Below, in pieces: positions 6,880 to 9,740 of a stretch of 9,740 bases of DNA. Source of the DNA: Desulfuromonadaceae bacterium (GTDB taxonomy: Bacteria; Desulfobacterota; Desulfuromonadia; Desulfuromonadales; Geopsychrobacteraceae); assembly GCA_030639985.1 (NCBI GenBank), contig DAOWKG010000240.1, positions 1 through 9,740 of the forward strand, given 5' to 3'. Every line of letters begins with the position of its first letter. Position 1 is the first letter of the stretch. Position numbers and translations under genes: made by a program. The notes under the pieces were generated by a model, which worked only from the letters and a program-made list of their open reading frames with translations, searched no databases and was not told the DNA's origin.

Positions 6880-8298
6880 AAGATTGAAATAGAGGTTCAT
6901 CTCATACGGGGTTGGACGTTCATTAACGGCAACCACCTCTTTCATCTTCTCTTCGATCAAACCTTCAATCAGCATTTCACTGAACACATCCCCTTTGAGG
7001 AGATAGTCGTGATCTTTTTTCAGTTCCTGCAATGCCTCTTCTAAACTGGCTGGAATTGCGGGCAGAGCATTGCGTTTTTCCTCCGACCAGGCAAAAATAT
7101 TTTCATCAAAAGGACCATTATTGTTTGCGGTCGGATCAATCTTGTTTTTGACCCCATCAATTCCGGCCATAATCAGAGCGCTGGTCGCCAGATATGGGTT
7201 ACAAGTCGCATCACCGGTACGGAATTCAAAACGTTTGTTTTCTTCGGTGGTCGCATATTTGGGGATACGAATAGCAGCACTGCGGTTAGCCAAACCGAAG
7301 ATCAACTTCACTGGAGCCTCAAACCCAGGCAACAAACGCTTATAGGAGTTGGTACTGGGATTGGTCAATGCAACCAGCGACTTGCCGTGATAGAGAATGC
7401 CACCGATAAAATGGAGGGCAACCTCGGAAAGATCGGCATAACCACCTTTTTTATAAAGGATATTCTTGCCGTTTTTTTTCAGTAACATATGGAAATGCAT
7501 CCCATTGCCGGCTTCACCATACATCGGTTTCGGCATCAAGGTTGCTGCCAGCCCATGCTTGAGGGCAATTTGCTGGATGGCACTCTTGATATACATGATG
7601 TTATCGGCGATCGCTGGAAACGGTGCCAGTTCCGTTTCGATCTCCTGCTGCGAACTAATACCTACTTCATGATGGTGGTAACGGATCGGGCAGATATTCT
7701 CTTCGATATAATCGGAGATTTCTTCCCGCACATGGGCATTGCGATCATAAGGGCGATCAAGGTGGTAACCCTTGCGATGGGTTAGAGCGGTAGCGTCGGC
7801 ATCTTCGTATTCAAACGGCAGCGCTTCCTTATTCTCCATGGTGGAAAACCGGTAGCCCGCTTTATGCTTGGTATTGTAGTAAACCGCCTCACTGAGCAGA
7901 TTGAACTCGAATTCGGGAATCCACAACATCTCATCGGCAATCCCCGACTCCTTAAGGTAGTCAAAAGACCTCTGCGCCACACTGCGAGGATCTTTTTTGT
8001 AGCCAGCCGGAGAATCAGCTTCACGGATTGAACAAATAATCTGTATGGTAGGGTTAGGATTAAAAGTGTCATAACGCGCGGTGGCAAGATCGGGCATTAA
8101 AATCAAATCACCCGATTCGACATTGCGCATTCCGGGAATACTGGAGCCATCAAATGGGATACCATGCGACATGACATATTCAATCCGCCGCGCCGGAAAG
8201 TTAATATGATACCAGCGCCCAACCAGATCGACATATTTCAGGTCGATATTTTTGACCTTTTTTTCTTGAATCAGTTCCTGTAAGCTTTGTAAGTTCAT
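6877..8298 (-). CDS. glnA: Glutamine synthetase, type I (GSI-beta-like), lacking the adenylylation tyrosine
   Basis: ATP-dependent synthesis of glutamine from glutamate and ammonia, as a cytosolic dodecamer in the family. The 473-residue length is that of GSI-beta. Visible: Asp50 in FDGSS, metal ligands Glu129/Glu131, Glu211 (HHHEV), Glu219, His268 (NGMHFH) and Glu358, the glutamate residues Arg321 and Glu327 (YKRLLPGFEAP), Arg339, Arg344 and Arg360. So the active site is complete. The segment matching NLYDLPPEE of E. coli reads NIFAWSEEK, with Phe402 (codon TTT at 7093-7095) where Tyr397 is adenylylated. GlnE-type control at this residue is thus impossible; feedback, PII or transcriptional control must replace it. 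Start: ATG with GGTGGAG 8 nt upstream. The leader holds a stable hairpin. The stop codon is part of the long inverted repeat. This is likely the housekeeping enzyme, in contrast to the altered paralogue downstream. Confidence 0.95.
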   Translation of the reverse strand: MNLQSLQELIQEKKVKNIDLKYVDLVGRWYHINFPARRIEYVMSHGIPFDGSSIPGMRNVESGDLILMPDLATARYDTFNPNPTIQIICSIREADSPAGYKKDPRSVAQRSFDYLKESGIADEMLWIPEFEFNLLSEAVYYNTKHKAGYRFSTMENKEALPFEYEDADATALTHRKGYHLDRPYDRNAHVREEISDYIEENICPIRYHHHEVGISSQQEIETELAPFPAIADNIMYIKSAIQQIALKHGLAATLMPKPMYGEAGNGMHFHMLLKKNGKNILYKKGGYADLSEVALHFIGGILYHGKSLVALTNPSTNSYKRLLPGFEAPVKLIFGLANRSAAIRIPKYATTEENKRFEFRTGDATCNPYLATSALIMAGIDGVKNKIDPTANNNGPFDENIFAWSEEKRNALPAIPASLEEALQELKKDHDYLLKGDVFSEMLIEGLIEEKMKEVVAVNERPTPYEMNLYFNL

Positions 8299-8333
8299 AA
8301 GTGCTTCTCCACCTCGAGATGTACTCGTGTATT

Positions 8334-8361
8334 GATGGAGGCTGTGTCCGCAGCCTCCATC
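8334..8361 (-). promoter_or_regulatory. Stable hairpin in the glnA leader region
   Basis: GATGGAGGCTG (8334-8344) and CAGCCTCCATC (8351-8361) form a perfect 11-bp stem with a 6-nt loop, 36 nt upstream of the glnA start codon and about 10 nt before the GGTGGAG region on the - strand. No T run follows on the - strand, so it is not a simple terminator of the preceding gene. It may be a leader structure controlling glnA, a binding site, or an mRNA 5' stabiliser. It is read as a regulatory candidate only. Confidence 0.5.
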
Positions 8362-8398
8362 GTTAATTTAATCCAAAAAAAATCTAAGAATTGAAACG

Positions 8399-8477
8399 TT
8401 AGCCACCAAGCCACCAAGAGAATCAAAATGTTTTAACAATAGCTTTCTTGGTGCTCTTGGTGCCTTGGAGGCAATCA
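8399..8477. repeat. CCACCAAG/CTTGGTG palindromic repeat, copy 1 (degenerate)
   Basis: The left arm 8402-8420 contains CCACCAAG twice; the right arm 8454-8472 holds CTTGG units. The arms are complementary at 17 of 19 positions around a loop of about 33 nt. It begins 17 nt after the stop codon of the KamA-like gene and could cap its transcript. A second copy opening with the same TTAGCCACCAAG lies at 9661-9709. Degenerate CCACCAAG palindromes are, from memory, a common type of dispersed intergenic repeat in several bacterial groups. Confidence 0.7.
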
Positions 8478-8493
8478 GCCTTTGTTCTGATAG

Positions 8494-9570
8494 CTACTCC
8501 GGCATATTCGGAATTTTGGTGGTCTGCCCCAAATGGTTTCGCAGCGTATATTCCTTATCGTTCTTGTCCACAATGTAATAATCGGGCATCAGTGGAATCT
8601 TGCCAATATTGGTTGCCAACACATACATTGGTTGTGCCAGACCAGTGGTATGCCCACGCAGGGCATCACGAATCAACTCGGCACCCTTCTCCACCGGGGT
8701 ACGGAAATGATCGATACCCGGAGCTGGCTCGCAATAGAAGACATAATAAGGGCGGATGCGGATACGTAACAATTTCTGGTGCAGCTCCCGGAAGTCCGGG
8801 ACGTTATCGTTAATCCCCTTCAGCAGTACCGCCTGGTTGCCAACATTGATGCCACAACTCATCAACTCGTAAACCGCTTTTGCTGTCGCTTCGGTGATCT
8901 CATTCGGGTGGTTACACTGGGTATTGATCCAGACCGGAACCCGGTGAAATCCGCCGATCGCTTTTTTCAACCCCTCAGTAATTCGCTGTGGCAGGACAAT
9001 CGGTAGCCGTGAACCAATCCGGATCATCTCAATATGTGGCAACTCACGTAATTTACCAATCAGGTATGCCAACTTATCATCCGACAACAACAGTGGATCA
9101 CCACCGGTAATCAACACGTCACGGATTTCTTTATGCTCGGCAATCCAAGCCAACCCCTCTTCAACATCAAAGCGAAGTTTCAAGTCCTGATCGACCACCA
9201 GCTCTTTACGGAAACAATGGCGGCAATAGATGCCACAAGTCTCAATAACGGTGAAAGCGATGCGATCTTTGTATTGGCGGGCAATACTGTCGGGACGAAC
9301 CTCTTCGGTGGCACGATTCTCTTTCCAGATCAGATAATCATTCATCCCGAACTCGTTTACTTTTTCTTTCATCGACGGTAACACCTGCATCCGAATTGGA
9401 CATTTCGGATCATCTTTGTCCATCAATGACGCAAAATATGGCGTTGTCCCCCATTTAGTTTTAAGGGTATTAATTGCTTCTCTTTCATCAGCGGATACAT
9501 TGATATATTTTTCCAGCTTTTCGAGGGTGTTGACCTCGTTCTGCATCTGCTTGACCCATTCTTTTGCCAT
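8494..9570 (-). CDS. KamA-family radical SAM/PLP aminomutase-like protein, short form
   Basis: A 358-residue cytosolic protein. The SAM-binding [4Fe-4S] motif is CGIYCRHC (Cys112, Cys116, Cys119), followed by ITGGDPLLL (154-162). The N-terminal CPIRMQVLPS (57-66), QCNHPNEI (218-225), NQAVLLKGIND (245-255) and GIDHFRTPVEKG (285-296) are typical of lysine 2,3-aminomutase relatives, which move an amino group from C2 to C3 using PLP and a 5'-deoxyadenosyl radical. Differences: there is no cysteine after Cys280, so the C-terminal zinc-binding tail is absent. The PGGGGK motif with the PLP lysine is replaced by TNIGK (Lys324 the likely PLP lysine). Lysine-binding Asp293 of the Clostridium enzyme is Glu281, and Asp330 appears lost. 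The substrate is therefore unknown, and the usual name lysine 2,3-aminomutase should not be taken literally. Start: ATG with GGAGG 5 nt upstream (9576-9580). CTTGGTG-type repeats flank the gene on both sides. Confidence 0.87.
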   Translation of the reverse strand: MAKEWVKQMQNEVNTLEKLEKYINVSADEREAINTLKTKWGTTPYFASLMDKDDPKCPIRMQVLPSMKEKVNEFGMNDYLIWKENRATEEVRPDSIARQYKDRIAFTVIETCGIYCRHCFRKELVVDQDLKLRFDVEEGLAWIAEHKEIRDVLITGGDPLLLSDDKLAYLIGKLRELPHIEMIRIGSRLPIVLPQRITEGLKKAIGGFHRVPVWINTQCNHPNEITEATAKAVYELMSCGINVGNQAVLLKGINDNVPDFRELHQKLLRIRIRPYYVFYCEPAPGIDHFRTPVEKGAELIRDALRGHTTGLAQPMYVLATNIGKIPLMPDYYIVDKNDKEYTLRNHLGQTTKIPNMPE

Positions 9571-9624
9571 TTTTTCCTCCGTACCGGTTTTTGGTTTTGT
9601 TTTATTAAGTTGAATTTTACGGTA

Positions 9625-9652
9625 ATTATTCTTCTACAGTTTTATGTTCAAA
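9625..9652 (-). promoter_or_regulatory. Weak promoter candidate for the KamA-like gene
   Basis: On the - strand AATAAT (9625-9630; five of six matches to the -10 consensus) is preceded by a 16-nt spacer and TTTGAA (9647-9652; a poor -35). The surrounding region is AT-rich. A start of transcription near 9618 would leave about 50 nt before the ATG. No better site is seen in the gap, but AT-rich DNA produces such matches by chance. Confidence 0.25.
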
Positions 9653-9660
9653 AAGGCAAT

Positions 9661-9709
9661 TTAGCCACCAAGAAAATCAAAAGATTTTCTTGGTGTTCTT
9701 GGTGGCTAA
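9661..9709. repeat. CCACCAAG/CTTGGTG palindromic repeat, copy 2
   Basis: TTAGCCACCAAGAAAATC (9661-9678) faces GATTTTCTTGGTG (9683-9695) across an AAAA loop, giving a 13-bp perfect inner stem. The outer TTAGC can pair with GCTAA (9705-9709) if the second TTCTTGGTG unit bulges out. It lies upstream of the KamA-like gene. Read on the - strand it sits between that gene's promoter region and whatever lies beyond the right edge, so it may terminate an upstream transcript. Confidence 0.75.
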
Positions 9710-9740
9710 CCAGTTTTTCGACTATAAATCCATCAATCAT

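Noticed and set aside
8299..8493. Sigma-54 promoter for glnA
   Set aside because: No TGGCAC-N5-TTGC-like element was found on the - strand in the gap; only poor sigma-70 matches in AT-rich DNA.
8494..9570. EpmB (EF-P lysine aminomutase)
   Set aside because: The length is similar, but GIDHFRTPVEKG and CGIYCRHCF-RKE motifs are closer to KamA proper; efp and epmA are not nearby. Not excluded without a tree.
9648..9740. 30-codon - strand frame running in from the right edge
   Set aside because: Most of it is the CCACCAAG repeat translated, and no family feature is visible. It could be the tail of a gene beyond the window, but nothing supports that.

Overview
The window reads as chromosomal DNA of a Gram-negative, probably anaerobic bacterium. 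The best guess is a member of the Desulfuromonadia/Desulfobacterota. The basis is a soluble multi-PAS hybrid histidine kinase, a KamA-family radical SAM protein, two type I glutamine synthetase genes side by side, AT-leaning mid-range base composition judged by eye, and palindromic intergenic repeats. This placement is inference; there is no rRNA or phylogenetic marker to confirm it.

Left part, + strand (1-3313). This is a signalling pair. The first gene enters from the left edge as a membrane-anchored HAMP-SpoIIE/PP2C serine phosphatase of RsbU type. It is followed after 53 bp by a 751-residue cytosolic hybrid kinase, PAS-PAS-PAS-HisKA-HATPase-REC. They are probably co-transcribed. Neither the anti-sigma/STAS partner of the phosphatase nor a phosphotransfer partner of the kinase is in view.

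Right part, - strand (3335-9570). Five genes point leftwards and meet the kinase gene tail to tail 21 bp apart. In transcription order they are: a short KamA-like aminomutase (9570-8494); a full GSI-beta-like glutamine synthetase (8298-6877); a shorter GS-like protein (6657-5341); a stand-alone tryptophan synthase beta-like enzyme (5171-3972); and a small DJ-1/PfpI protein (3904-3335). They do not look like one tight operon. Gaps of about 65-220 bp separate them, and most gaps hold hairpins. A strong terminator follows the GS-like gene, and trpB has its own promoter-like TTGACA site. The theme is amino-acid and nitrogen metabolism.

Points of most interest. The full-length GlnA has Phe at the position of the adenylylated Tyr397 of E. 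coli, so the usual GlnE switch cannot work there. The second GS keeps the metal and ATP residues but replaces the glutamate-binding Arg321 by Ala and puts Arg at the Gly265 position, which suggests another substrate or a regulatory role. The KamA-like protein lacks the zinc-binding tail and the PGGGGK motif of lysine 2,3-aminomutase. A 128-bp multi-block inverted repeat lies between the two GS genes and includes the glnA stop codon. CCACCAAG/CTTGGTGG palindromic repeats flank the KamA gene on both sides. No mobile-element genes, CRISPR array, tRNA or rRNA were seen, and no clear case for an entirely new system was found. The most testable idea is a link between the aminomutase and the altered GS, for example in making a beta-amino acid or its amide.
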